From Candidatus Rokuibacteriota bacterium (GTDB lineage: Bacteria; Methylomirabilota; Methylomirabilia; Rokubacteriales; CSP1-6): DNA of 57,568 nucleotides. Location: contig QHTB01000207.1 in assembly GCA_003220615.1 (NCBI GenBank), positions 1-57,568 of the forward strand, written 5' to 3'. Position numbers and translations under genes: made by a program. This document shows positions 1-8,273 of the stretch, piece by piece. The first letter of the stretch is position 1. Each line of letters starts with the position of its first letter. The notes beneath the pieces were generated by a model. That model did no database searches. It was given only the letters and a program-made list of their open reading frames with translations, and was not told the origin of the DNA.

Positions 1-562
1 CCTTCCCCTCGCGGATCAGCTCGAAGGCGGCGGGCTCGCTGTCCGCGGGCGTGAGCTGGGCGTTCTTGAGCGTGCGCTGGAGCATGAGGGCGGTGGCCGC
101 GCCGCGCGCAGCCGTCACGCGCACTCCGGGCCGGTCGGCCTCGGCGACGCTGGCGATCGGCGAGCCGGGACGAACGAGGTATGTGATGTCGACGGCGACG
201 TAGGGCGGCGCATAGTCGATCACCGCTCGCCGCGCCGGATCGATGGCGAGAACCGCGACATCCCAGGCGCCGGTCTTTGCATCGTCCATCAGGCGGGCGA
301 TCGTCGTGTACTCGATGGGCGCGAAGCCTACGCCCGCGTCGGCGGCCAGTGCCCGGCCGAGCATGAACGCCGTCCCCGAGAGCTCGCCGGTCTCGCGGTT
401 CTTGCTGGCGATGACGGGATTGCCCGTGAAGAGGGCGGCGCGGAGCTCACCCCGAGGCGCGAGCTCCGCCTTGATGGACGGGCTCGGCGCGGTGAGCCGG
501 CCCGCACAGCCGGCCACGAGCGCGACCCCGACGATGCCCGCGATGACCCGCGCCGCCCTCAT
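1..562 (-). CDS. Solute-binding lipoprotein, SBP_bac_3 family (3' part outside window)
   Basis: The reverse strand encodes a start Met at 562, a hydrophobic signal and a lipobox ending VAGC (residues about 16-19), so the mature protein should be a lipid-anchored periplasmic binding protein. It continues with family-3 binding-protein text: GELRAALFTGN, then SGTAFMLGRALA, GAWDVAVLAIDP and YAPPYVAVDITYLV, the usual order for polar amino acid or cyclohexadienyl-type binding proteins. The C-terminus lies beyond base 1, so only about 187 residues are visible. No permease or ATPase gene is in view. It lies 10 bases downstream of the cupin gene's stop on the same strand and may share its transcript. 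Substrate unknown. Confidence 0.8.
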   Translation of the reverse strand, partial: MRAARVIAGIVGVALVAGCAGRLTAPSPSIKAELAPRGELRAALFTGNPVIASKNRETGELSGTAFMLGRALAADAGVGFAPIEYTTIARLMDDAKTGAWDVAVLAIDPARRAVIDYAPPYVAVDITYLVRPGSPIASVAEADRPGVRVTAARGAATALMLQRTLKNAQLTPADSEPAAFELIREGK

Positions 563-572
563 ATCGAGGCCG

Positions 573-980
573 CTACGGCTTGAAGACGTCGATGCCGACG
601 ATCACCACCTTGCCCGAGCTCTTGTTCTCCGCCCAGTGCGTCACGTCACGCGATTCCGTGATGACATCACCGGGGTTGTGTTGCTTCTGGAAGCCGCCCT
701 CGCGCATCTCGGTGAGCGTTCCCTCCAGGATGTACGCGAACGCCGGGCGGTCCTTGTGGCTGTGAACCCCGGCCACGGCTCCGGGCTCGAACGTCAGGCG
801 CCGGAGACGGAGCTGATGTCCCGGCAGATCCGGCGCGAGATCCACCGTGCTGACGACCTTCCCGTCCACGCCCTTGGTGTCCTGCGGCGGGCTCATCTGC
901 CCAACCGCTGTCCCGAGTCCGAAGCCAACCAGCAACGTGAGAAGCCAGACCACGAACCGAAGCGACCGCGGTGACTTCAT
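573..980 (-). CDS. Exported or membrane-anchored cupin-domain protein
   Basis: 135 residues from the ATG at 980, chosen because GGAGGG sits just upstream; a longer frame to 1043 has no such site. An N-terminal hydrophobic stretch (about residues 10-30, WLLTLLVGFGLGTAVGQ) acts as signal or anchor. The rest is a single cupin barrel: GAVAGVHSHKDRPAFAYILEG gives the first motif with His and Glu-like ligands, and THWAENKSSGKVVIVGIDVF the second. Such small exported cupins bind a metal and often have no assigned reaction. It is upstream of the lipoprotein gene on the same strand. Confidence 0.75.
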   Translation of the reverse strand: MKSPRSLRFVVWLLTLLVGFGLGTAVGQMSPPQDTKGVDGKVVSTVDLAPDLPGHQLRLRRLTFEPGAVAGVHSHKDRPAFAYILEGTLTEMREGGFQKQHNPGDVITESRDVTHWAENKSSGKVVIVGIDVFKP

Positions 981-1088
981 GTGCGTTCCCTCCACGATGT
1001 GTAGGGCCCAGCGGGCCGCCCATTGACGCCGGGACTCTAGCACGGCGACAATCCGGGCGGCGCTCGCACGCGAGGAGGTTCACCCCCG

Positions 1089-1811
1089 ATGAAACCGCCC
1101 GTCGAATTCCAGGATCGCCGTGAGTACCGGGAGCGGATGAACGCGCTGCTGACGATCGATCGTCGCCGCACGGTGATGGTCACCGTCGACATGCAGCGAG
1201 ACTATCTCGACCCCGAGGTGGCGACGTCACCGGTGGCGCCGGACGAAGCCGAGCGCGTGATGAAGCACGCGCGCGACCTGCTCGACTTCGTGCGTGGCGA
1301 GGGCGTGCCCGTCGTTCACGCCTACGTCAATCGGCGGCCGGCCGAGCTCGACCGTCACGTCATCGCCGGCCAGACGTTTCGCATCGCTCATCGGAACGGG
1401 CTGAGCCAGAACGCTCAGGTGGGCGTGCGGCACATTCCCGACCGCCAGGAGGGCTCGCCCCAGGCCGAGGTGCCGGCGCTCCTCGTCGCCCCGGGTGACG
1501 TGCACGTGACCACCAAGAAATCTCTGGACAGCTTCCTCCACACCGATCTCGACTTCCTGCTGCGTCAGGTCTATGACGCCGAGACGGTCGTGCTCGCCGG
1601 CGTCAACACCGACACCTGTGTCTACTCGACGGCGTTCGGCGCGTCCAATCGCGGCTATCAGACCGTCGTCATCTCGGACTGCGTCGCCAGCATGCGGGGC
1701 AAGGACCACCACTGGATGGCCCTCGAGCTGATGGCGCGATCCATCGCGTGGGTGTTGAGCGTCGAGGAGCTCAAGGCCAAGCTGCGCGCCGGCGCCTCGC
1801 TCGGGTCGTGA
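1089..1811 (+). CDS. Cysteine hydrolase, isochorismatase family
   Basis: 240 residues. The family triad can be placed: Asp34 in VTVDMQRDYLDP, Lys143/144 in VTTKKSLDSF, and nucleophile Cys177 in GVNTDTCVYSTAFGA, on a Rossmann-like alpha/beta fold. Members hydrolyse amides, carbamates or vinyl ethers (nicotinamidase, N-carbamoylsarcosine amidase, isochorismatase, biuret hydrolase), and the substrate cannot be chosen from sequence. The stop overlaps the GTG start of the methyltransferase gene (GTGA), so the two are probably translated together. No signal peptide: cytoplasmic. Confidence 0.88.
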   Translation: MKPPVEFQDRREYRERMNALLTIDRRRTVMVTVDMQRDYLDPEVATSPVAPDEAERVMKHARDLLDFVRGEGVPVVHAYVNRRPAELDRHVIAGQTFRIAHRNGLSQNAQVGVRHIPDRQEGSPQAEVPALLVAPGDVHVTTKKSLDSFLHTDLDFLLRQVYDAETVVLAGVNTDTCVYSTAFGASNRGYQTVVISDCVASMRGKDHHWMALELMARSIAWVLSVEELKAKLRAGASLGS

Positions 1812-2875
1812 GGCCGGAGCTCGATAAGAAGCGCGTCCAGGAGTTCGCCCGCAAGGTGTTCGGGTTCTACACCGGCGGCGTGCTCACGCTGATGATCGAG
1901 CTCGGCTACCGTCACGGGCTCTTCGAGGCGGCCGCGCAGGGCCCGGCGACGAGCTCTGAGCTGGCCGCGCGCGCCGGCCTCGACGAGCGGTACGTGCGCG
2001 AGTGGCTCGGCGCGATGGCCACCGGCGGCGTGGTCGACTACGACGCGGCCACCAGCCGCTTCACCCTGCCCGCGGAGCACGCGCAGTGTCTCACCGGCGC
2101 ATCGAGCCGGAATCTCGCCCCGGGGAGCCAGACGCTCAGGATGCTGGCCACGCGACTGCCGAAGGTCTCCGACTGCTTCCGCCAGGGCGGCGGCGTGCCG
2201 TACTCGGAGTTCCGGCCCGACTTCACCGAGGCCATGGACGCCTCGTGGCGGCGGATTTACGACGGGCTGCTCATCAAGGCCTTCCTGCCGCTGGTCAAGG
2301 GCGTTCCGGAGCGGCTCCAGCAAGGCATCCGCGTGGCCGACGTCGGCTGCGGCACCGGTCATGCGGTGAACGTCATGGCGCGCGAGTATCCGCGCTCGAC
2401 GTTCGTCGGCTTCGACCTCGGCGAGGACGCGATCGCCCGCGCGCGCGCCGAGGCCCATGCGATGGGACTCGCGAACGCGCGGTTCGAGCGCCTCGACGCG
2501 ACCACGCTGCCGACCGATCCGAAGTTCGACCTGATCACGTCGTTCGATGCGATCCACGATCAGCGCGACCCCGCCGCCGCGCTGCGCCGGATCGCCGGGG
2601 CGCTGGCGACCGACGGCCTCTACCTCATGATGGAGCCGCGCGCCTCGTCCGCCCTCGCCGACAACCTCGGCCAGCCGTTCGCACCGTACCTGTACGGCAT
2701 CAGCGTGCTGCATTGCATGACGGTCTCGCTCGCCGAGGGCGGGGCTGGGCTCGGAACGGCCTGGGGCGAGCAGCTCGCGCGACGCATGCTGGCCGAGGCC
2801 GGGTTCACGCGTGTCGAGGCGCTGGAGGCGCCCGGGCCCCAGAACACGATCTACGTCTGCGGCACGAGCGCGTAG
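1808..2875 (+). CDS. SAM-dependent methyltransferase with N-terminal winged helix (Rv2258c-like)
   Basis: 355 residues from GTG 1808, which overlaps the upstream TGA by three bases; this start is preferred over an ATG 60 bases earlier inside the neighbour. Residues 1-100 look like the winged-helix dimerisation domain of this family (ARAGLDERYVREWLGAMATGG). Motif I of the class I methyltransferase fold is VADVGCGTGHA near residue 178, and the acidic end of strand 2 is in FVGFDLGED. The later segment SVLHCMTVSLAEGGAGLG is typical of Rv2258c-like proteins. Acceptor unknown; coupling to the isochorismatase-like hydrolase suggests a small-molecule pathway. Confidence 0.85.
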   Translation: MRPELDKKRVQEFARKVFGFYTGGVLTLMIELGYRHGLFEAAAQGPATSSELAARAGLDERYVREWLGAMATGGVVDYDAATSRFTLPAEHAQCLTGASSRNLAPGSQTLRMLATRLPKVSDCFRQGGGVPYSEFRPDFTEAMDASWRRIYDGLLIKAFLPLVKGVPERLQQGIRVADVGCGTGHAVNVMAREYPRSTFVGFDLGEDAIARARAEAHAMGLANARFERLDATTLPTDPKFDLITSFDAIHDQRDPAAALRRIAGALATDGLYLMMEPRASSALADNLGQPFAPYLYGISVLHCMTVSLAEGGAGLGTAWGEQLARRMLAEAGFTRVEALEAPGPQNTIYVCGTSA

Positions 2876-2953
2876 CGGCGGACCGGATAGCGCGTCAGCA
2901 CTAGTGCTGCCGCCTCATTGACCGCTATCGGCGTCGCCTCTAGCTTGGATGTG

Positions 2954-3163
2954 ATGGTATGGACGGGTGAGAACCTCTTCAAGCGCTTCCTGGCCGATCA
3001 CCGTGGCCACGCTGGCTTGATGACCTCGGCGTCCAGCTCCCTCGCGGGGCCAACGGTCGCCAGTTGCGGCTGCGGCGCGTTCTTCGAGTCGTGGACGCAC
3101 GCTGACGGCCAGTGGAGCGCGCGGATCGGCAACGGACCATCGCGCACGCTCTCGATCCGCTGA
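2954..3163 (+). CDS. Possible small Cys-containing protein, weakly supported
   Basis: The 294-base gap between the methyltransferase gene and the convergent binding-protein gene holds one plausible short frame of 69 residues from ATG 2954. It includes TGENLFKRFLADHRGHAG and SCGCGAFFESW, the latter reminiscent of a short zinc-binding loop. There is no clear ribosome-binding site, and no family is recognised. It could be a real small protein, the remnant of one, or chance. Nothing else is seen in this gap. Confidence 0.25.
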   Translation: MVWTGENLFKRFLADHRGHAGLMTSASSSLAGPTVASCGCGAFFESWTHADGQWSARIGNGPSRTLSIR

Positions 3164-3169
3164 CCTTTC

Positions 3170-4771
3170 CTACCTGTCCAGCCACACCTCCTGCATCCGA
3201 GCGTAGTTGTAGAGCGAGTTGTGGGGGACGAGGTTCTTCACGTACGGCCAGCGAGTGAAGTACTCGGTACGCCAGCCCAGCATCGGCCGGGCCACGTCGG
3301 CCTCGAGCTTGCGTTGGATCTCCCACACCCGTTTGAGCCGCTTGTCGCGATCGAGCTCCTCTGACTGCTCGTCGATGAGCCGGTCCATCGCCTCGTTGCA
3401 GTAGTCGGTGTAGTTCCGGGCCGTCCCGCACTTGTAGTTCTCGAAGAGGTAGGCGTCGGGATCGTCGAACGCGCCCGCGGTGAGGTTGGCGCCGATCACG
3501 AACTCGCGACGGGCCAGCGCCGGGAAGTACTGCGCGGTGTCGAGCTGTTTCACCGCCGCCTCCACCCCGACCTGGCGGAGCTGATCGGCGACGAACGACG
3601 CCAGGTCCACGTAGATGGCGATCGCACGCGTCGTCAGCTCGAGGCGCAACGGCTTGGCGGGGCCGGCGCCGGCCTGAGCGAGCAGCCGCTTGGCCTCGGC
3701 CTTGTCGACGGCCGGGTCGCGGTAGCCCGGCAGCGCCTGGAGGTCCTTGTCGAGCAGCCCCCAGGATCCCCACGGCTTGGGCATGAGCGCGGCGCCCACG
3801 ACGGCGCCGTTGTAGCGGACGCCCTTGACGTAGGCGTGGCGGTCCATGGCCAGGCTGACGGCGCGACGGATGACGACGTTGTCGAACGGCGGCTTCTTGT
3901 GATTCATGACCACGTTGTCGCTGCCGTTCTGACCGATCTCGGTGACGATCATCGAGGGCACGTTCTTCTTGATCGTCTCGGCCATGAGCTTCGTCATCTC
4001 GAGCGGGATGCCGGTGTCGAGCCGGCCGGTCTGCAGCGCGGCCAGCCGCGTCCCGCGCTCGGTGATGATCGGATAGCGGATGCCGTCGAGATACGGGCGA
4101 TCCTTCACGAAGTACTCGGGATTGCGCTCGAGCTCGACCATCTGCCCCCGGGTGTACTCCTTCAGCCTGAACGGTCCCGTCCCCACGCAGCGCTGGCGTA
4201 GCTCGGCCAGCGGCACGTGGGCGGGATACACGGGCGAATACCCAGACGCGAGCATCAGGATCAACGAGGGCTGGGGCCGCTTGAGCCGGAAGATCACCGT
4301 GTGGGCGTCGGGCGCCTCGATGGCCTCGACGTTGGCGTACCAGTCTTTCCGCGGGCTCAAGCGGAGCTTGGCCGGCGCGTCCTTGGCCTCGCGCACCACG
4401 TCGAAGGTGTACTTGACGTCGGCCGAGGAGAACGGCTTCCCGTCGTGCCACTTCACGTTCTTGCGGAGGAAGAGGACGAGGTTGCGGTAGCTGTCCTGCC
4501 ACGACCAGCGCTCGGCCAGCTCGGCGATGACGGTCTCCACGCTCTCGACCGGCTTGAGCGGATCGAAGGTCACGAGATTCGAGTAGCAAGGCGCCACCGG
4601 CCACACTCCGGAGATGGTGGACGACTCATGGATCGAGAATCCCGGCGGATCCTCCATCAGCATCGCGTTGAGGATGCCGCCCCGCTTCGGCGTCTGGCCG
4701 ACGGCTGGCCATCCCGCCGCGGCGAGCGTGGCGATCACGGCCAGCAGGGCGACCGCGCACCGTGATCTCAT
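3170..4771 (-). CDS. ABC transporter substrate-binding protein, family 5 (peptide/opine/nickel type)
   Basis: 533 residues, the normal length for SBP_bac_5 proteins. A signal peptide (MRSRCAVALLAVIATLAAAG) ends near residue 25. The mature protein opens with TPKRGGILNAMLMEDPPGF and continues with PVAPCYSNLVTFDP and the landmark WHDGKPFSSADVKYTFD around residue 112. It would capture an oligopeptide or similar ligand in the periplasm for a Dpp/Opp-type permease, but no permease or ATPase genes are adjacent, so the partner must be elsewhere. The esterase gene lies 4 bases upstream on the same strand, so the two are likely cotranscribed. Confidence 0.88.
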   Translation of the reverse strand: MRSRCAVALLAVIATLAAAGWPAVGQTPKRGGILNAMLMEDPPGFSIHESSTISGVWPVAPCYSNLVTFDPLKPVESVETVIAELAERWSWQDSYRNLVLFLRKNVKWHDGKPFSSADVKYTFDVVREAKDAPAKLRLSPRKDWYANVEAIEAPDAHTVIFRLKRPQPSLILMLASGYSPVYPAHVPLAELRQRCVGTGPFRLKEYTRGQMVELERNPEYFVKDRPYLDGIRYPIITERGTRLAALQTGRLDTGIPLEMTKLMAETIKKNVPSMIVTEIGQNGSDNVVMNHKKPPFDNVVIRRAVSLAMDRHAYVKGVRYNGAVVGAALMPKPWGSWGLLDKDLQALPGYRDPAVDKAEAKRLLAQAGAGPAKPLRLELTTRAIAIYVDLASFVADQLRQVGVEAAVKQLDTAQYFPALARREFVIGANLTAGAFDDPDAYLFENYKCGTARNYTDYCNEAMDRLIDEQSEELDRDKRLKRVWEIQRKLEADVARPMLGWRTEYFTRWPYVKNLVPHNSLYNYARMQEVWLDR

Positions 4772-4775
4772 GGGT

Positions 4776-5720
4776 TCAGCCGAGTCTCATCAAGTCGAGT
4801 GTGGCGCGGCCGACGAGGCCGTAGGGGCTGGCCAGCGTCTCGGGGATCTCGAAGTGGTTGTAGCCCTGGCCCACGATGAGCGCGTGGAGCCGGCCCGCGG
4901 TCCTGAGCGCCTCGGCGAACTCGCGCGATTGCCGCTGGAACTCCGGCGATTCCTGATCACCGTAGGCGACGATCACCGGGCACGGGATGCGAGCCAGATG
5001 GCGCTGAGCACTGTGGTCGTGCTCGATCCGATCGTCGAACTTCACGTAGCTCGACCGCGCCGACAGCCGCGGGCCGCGAAGATCGTACATGCCGCTGATG
5101 CAGACGCCGCCCTTCACCACGTCGCGAGGCAGGCCGAGCTCCGTGCTCCAGTCGGTGACGAGCACGGTGCCGGCGAGATGGCCGCCCGACGAGTGCCCGG
5201 CCACGTAGATGCGGCCGGGATCGCCGCCGAACGAGGAAGCGTGCTTGGCCACCCACGCGACCGCCCGACGCACCTGAGCCACCATGCCGTCGAGGCCCAC
5301 CTCCATCACGGTGGCGAAATCGGGCACGACGTAGTGAGCGCCGGCTCGCACGAACGCTTCCGCCGCATACGCGGAGTCCCTGGCCTTCCCCGTCCGCCAG
5401 GCGCCACCGTGAACGAACACCAGGACGGGAGCGTTGGCTCTGGCCGTCGGGTAGATGTCCAGCGTCTCGATGGCGCTCGCGCCATACGCCACGGTCTTCG
5501 GCGCGCCGAGCCGCGCGCGCACGCCATCGCTGTTGACGACGTACCGCTTGAGGACCGCGTCCATGTTGGGCGCCCAGGCGCGCTGGTCGTACGCGCGATC
5601 GAGCGCGTCCTGGTCATAGTCGAGGAAGACCTTCGGCTGGGCATGGGCGCGTCGGCCGGTCGCGGTGACTGCGAGGCCGACGAGCAGCGCGCGACGCGAG
5701 AGCGGCGGCATTCCTCTCAT
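4776..5720 (-). CDS. Exported alpha/beta hydrolase (carboxylesterase, BD-FAE-like)
   Basis: 314 residues. The N-terminus PLSRRALLVGLAVTATGRRAHA resembles a Tat-type signal with SRRALLVG. The oxyanion loop is VFVHGGAW, the nucleophile elbow GHSSGGH places Ser at residue 177, the acid is probably in YGDQES and the catalytic His in GYNHFEIPE near the C-terminus. These features match small-molecule esterases and arylformamidase-like hydrolases. The start codon overlaps the stop of the LapA-like gene (ATGA), and the family-5 binding protein follows 4 bases later, suggesting one operon. Confidence 0.85.
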   Translation of the reverse strand: MRGMPPLSRRALLVGLAVTATGRRAHAQPKVFLDYDQDALDRAYDQRAWAPNMDAVLKRYVVNSDGVRARLGAPKTVAYGASAIETLDIYPTARANAPVLVFVHGGAWRTGKARDSAYAAEAFVRAGAHYVVPDFATVMEVGLDGMVAQVRRAVAWVAKHASSFGGDPGRIYVAGHSSGGHLAGTVLVTDWSTELGLPRDVVKGGVCISGMYDLRGPRLSARSSYVKFDDRIEHDHSAQRHLARIPCPVIVAYGDQESPEFQRQSREFAEALRTAGRLHALIVGQGYNHFEIPETLASPYGLVGRATLDLMRLG

Positions 5721-6034
5721 GGTGGTGGCCCCTCACGAGCGGAAGGCGGCTTCTGGCGAAGGAGGGCCTGATCACGGTCGGCCACGGTCTTCTCGAGCGC
5801 GGCGGCGCGAGCCTCCGCCGAGCGCGCCCGTGAGCGCCAGCGCCACACCTGGATCCACAGCGGGAACCCGGCCACGACGAGGCCGGCGGCGAGGGCGGCG
5901 AGGACGACGCCGGCGAGCGGCACGGCATCGATGCTCCAGGTGAGGAATCGGACGCTGGTGGGCACTCCGTTCTGGAGCGCGAACACTGCGATGACCGCCG
6001 CGACCAGCGCCGCCACGACGTACCCGATGGCCAT
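5717..6034 (-). CDS. LapA-domain small membrane protein
   Basis: 105 residues from ATG 6034. Two hydrophobic segments (about residues 3-20 and 40-62) flank the hallmark ALQNGVPTSVRFLTWSIDAVPLA, which matches the LapA (lipopolysaccharide assembly protein A, DUF1049) pattern of a short periplasmic strand between two membrane helices. The basic C-terminus RWRSRARSAEARAAALEKTVADRD is predicted helical and cytoplasmic. In enterobacteria LapA acts with LapB in controlling LPS synthesis; no lapB is visible here, so the role is only inferred. The frame could be extended to 6352, but that part runs antisense through the transglutaminase gene and is implausible. Confidence 0.72.
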   Translation of the reverse strand: MAIGYVVAALVAAVIAVFALQNGVPTSVRFLTWSIDAVPLAGVVLAALAAGLVVAGFPLWIQVWRWRSRARSAEARAAALEKTVADRDQALLRQKPPSAREGPPP

Positions 6035-6043
6035 GTGCGGGGG

Positions 6044-6049
6044 ATTATA
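6044..6049 (-). promoter_or_regulatory. Perfect -10 hexamer close to the lapA-like start
   Basis: On the minus strand TATAAT occurs 9 bases before the ATG at 6034. Normal spacing would put transcription start at or within a few bases of the initiator codon, giving a leaderless or almost leaderless mRNA. No good -35 hexamer is seen 16-18 bases upstream, which lies at the end of the transglutaminase gene. An AT hexamer of this quality is unusual in such GC-rich sequence. Confidence 0.45.
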
Positions 6050-6078
6050 AACGGACGGCGACCGAGGTGGCCGACGGG

Positions 6079-6741
6079 CTACGCGCTCTCTTCGGCTTCC
6101 CTCCTGAACTGGGTGTCGGACGCCCGCGGGCTGCTCTCCATCAGCCGTGGATACTCGCGCGCGAACGTGGCGACGATCTCGTCCACCGGAACGTCGGCGT
6201 GGGCACCGTGGTCGCGCAGGTACTCCATGTGACGGCGGCCGCCCCGGTCGTAGGCGTGAAAGAGCGAGTCCGACCGGCCGTCGAACTCGAGGGGGCGGAC
6301 TCCGAACTTGTCGCAGAGCACGCGATCGAAGGCCGGCGTCGCCTTCACCCACCGGCCGGCCACCGCCATCTCGGTGTAGCCGTGATAGTAGAAGACGTCT
6401 CCGCCGACCAGCGCCCTCAGCCGGGGCGTGCAGAGGTGATTGCGCACGTCGGCGAAGCCGACCCGAGCCGGAATGCCGCTTGCGCGCGCGACGGCGGCGA
6501 GCACCGCCGCCTTGCCGACGCAGAACCCGTCTCCACGGGCCAGCACCGCGCTCGCGCGGAAGGTGTCGAGCGAGTGGAAATCGCAGTAGGGCGTGTAGAC
6601 GATCCCGTCGCGGACGGCGTAGTAGAGGCGCACGGCCCGGGTCACCTCGTCGCTCTCGTCACCGGCGGCCTGGCGGGCGAAGGCGGCGATGTTCGGAGCG
6701 GCGCTGTCGATGAAGGCGGTGGGGAGCAGGAAGTCCGGCAC
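6079..6741 (-). CDS. Transglutaminase-like cysteine protease-fold protein
   Basis: 220 residues with the three catalytic positions of the transglutaminase-like core: Cys74 in GDGFCVGKAAVL, His120 in YYHGYTEM and Asp139 in ATPAFDR. The order and spacing agree with bacterial members that act as proteases or peptide N-glycanase-like amidases. No signal peptide is seen, so it is probably cytoplasmic. It follows the Mur-ligase gene by 9 bases on the same strand; an association with cell-wall peptide turnover is possible but unproven. Confidence 0.78.
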   Translation of the reverse strand: MPDFLLPTAFIDSAAPNIAAFARQAAGDESDEVTRAVRLYYAVRDGIVYTPYCDFHSLDTFRASAVLARGDGFCVGKAAVLAAVARASGIPARVGFADVRNHLCTPRLRALVGGDVFYYHGYTEMAVAGRWVKATPAFDRVLCDKFGVRPLEFDGRSDSLFHAYDRGGRRHMEYLRDHGAHADVPVDEIVATFAREYPRLMESSPRASDTQFRREAEESA

Positions 6742-6750
6742 GTTCGGAGT

Positions 6751-8103
6751 CTACTTCAGCGCGGCAAACACCTCACGCGCGAGCCGGGGAAGCTCGGGAT
6801 CGCGCGCGCCCATGATCAGCACGGTGTCGCCCGGGCGCGCCTCGCGGGCGACCCACGCGCGCACCGCCGCGTGATCAGGCGCGTAGGCGCAGCCGATGTC
6901 CTCGGCCAGCGCGCGGCTCGAGATGTCCCGGGCCACGGTGCCGCCCGCGTAGAAGACCTCCGCATAGCAGAAGCGGTCCTCGGATCGCAGGAGTGATGGC
7001 AGGAGCTCGCGAAGCTCGGGGCGCAGGAAGCGCGCGGGCCCGAAGCCATGCGGCTGAAAGACCGCGAGCACCCGGGACGCGCCGGCCTGCGCCGTCGTGA
7101 TCGCGGCGCGCAGCTTCTCGCCGTTGTGGGCGTAATCGTCCACCACGCGGATGCCCGACGCCGTCACACCGATCCGCTCGAACCGGCGCGCCACGCCCGG
7201 AAAACGCGCGATCAGCGTCTCCACGGTGACGGTGTCCAGCCCGAGCTCGAGCCCGATCAGCGCCGCCGCCGTCGCGTTCTCGAGGTTGTGGAGGCCCGGC
7301 AGCAGCACGTCGAGCTTGAGCTCGCTCCCGCGGTACCGCAGCATGCCGGCCGCACGCTCGGCTCCCAGGCCGAGCACCTCCAGCGCCGCATCGGCGCCGG
7401 CGACCGTGCCATAGGTGATGGCGTTGAACGTCTGCCCGATCGCGGTCGCTTCCGGGCACCGCGCGTTGACGAGGAGCGTGCTGCAGGACGCGGCGAACGT
7501 GGCGAACTGAGCGCGCAGCGCCGGCAGCTCACCGTGGTCGCGGCTCACGTTGTGGATGAGGCCGATCGCGGGGCGGTAGCCGACCAGCGTGCCGTCGGAC
7601 TCGCACGCCTCGGCGATGACCGGGCCGTCGGCCGGCCCGGGAAGAAAGCAGCCGGCGGAGCCCTCACCGACGCCGGCCGCGCCACCGATCACGGTCGCCG
7701 GCCTCCCGGCCTCGCGCACGAGCCACGCGATCATGCCGGTGATCGTGCTCTTGCCGCTGGTGCCGGCGATGGCCACACCCGGCTGGCCGGCGTTGACGAC
7801 CTCGGCCAGCAGCGCCGGACGCGAGATGCGCGCGAGCCCGAGGGCGGTGGCGGCCTGCATCTCCGGTGTGGATGCCTCCACGGCGGTCGAGTGAACGAAG
7901 CGTCCGATGCCGCGCGTGATCGCGCTGCCATCGTGCGGCAGGACGACGATGCCGGCGGCGCGCAGCCGGGCGGCGACGTCCGAGCTCTTGCCCTGATCGA
8001 TCGCCCGGTCAGAGCCCTGGACGTCGTGCCCGCGGCACCGCATCAGGCAGGCCAGCGGCGCCATGCCGGCGCCGGCGATCCCCGAGAAGTGGTAACGCAT
8101 CAT
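6751..8103 (-). CDS. mpl: Mur ligase of the Mpl/MurC type
   Basis: 450 residues from ATG 8103, preceded by GAGG at proper spacing; an adjacent ATG at 8100 is an alternative. The N-terminal UDP-binding Rossmann domain starts YHFSGIAGAGMAPLACLM. The ATP P-loop is AGTSGKST (residues about 113-120), followed by the middle-domain ADGP-type loop, and the C-terminal domain contains VDDYAHNGEKLRAAI and FQPHGFGPARFLRPEL, which are typical of MurC/Mpl. MurC ligates L-Ala to UDP-MurNAc; Mpl recycles tripeptide. The gene stands apart from any division/cell-wall cluster, which favours an Mpl-like recycling role or another amide-forming role. Assignment between the two is uncertain. Confidence 0.78.
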   Translation of the reverse strand: MMRYHFSGIAGAGMAPLACLMRCRGHDVQGSDRAIDQGKSSDVAARLRAAGIVVLPHDGSAITRGIGRFVHSTAVEASTPEMQAATALGLARISRPALLAEVVNAGQPGVAIAGTSGKSTITGMIAWLVREAGRPATVIGGAAGVGEGSAGCFLPGPADGPVIAEACESDGTLVGYRPAIGLIHNVSRDHGELPALRAQFATFAASCSTLLVNARCPEATAIGQTFNAITYGTVAGADAALEVLGLGAERAAGMLRYRGSELKLDVLLPGLHNLENATAAALIGLELGLDTVTVETLIARFPGVARRFERIGVTASGIRVVDDYAHNGEKLRAAITTAQAGASRVLAVFQPHGFGPARFLRPELRELLPSLLRSEDRFCYAEVFYAGGTVARDISSRALAEDIGCAYAPDHAAVRAWVAREARPGDTVLIMGARDPELPRLAREVFAALK

Positions 8104-8211
8104 GCAAGGCCTCGTGCAGTCGGAATGCCAGACCTCCCGGCCGTCGATGGTGACGCTTTCATTCGAGTTTAGGGTCGGTCGGTGCCAGGTTCCGAAATTT
8201 TTCCGACCGGT

Positions 8212-8240
8212 TGTCACGCCGAAATGTCGAGCCGGTGACA
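8212..8240. other. Inverted repeat in the leader of the M24-family gene
   Basis: TGTCAC at 8212-8217 and GTGACA at 8235-8240 can form a hairpin or serve as an operator arm pair 33 bases before the ATG at 8274. A second pair, GGTCGG (8173-8178) and CCGACC (8203-8208), lies just upstream. Both are in the gap between the divergent mpl-like and M24-family genes. No known regulator site is recognised. Confidence 0.3.
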
Positions 8241-8273
8241 GTGAGGTAGAGTACCCCGCCAGGAGGGACGGTT

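Noticed and set aside
2979-4604. 541-codon open frame on the minus strand
   Set aside because: It is a shifted frame of the family-5 binding-protein gene, which has signal peptide and family motifs in its own frame.
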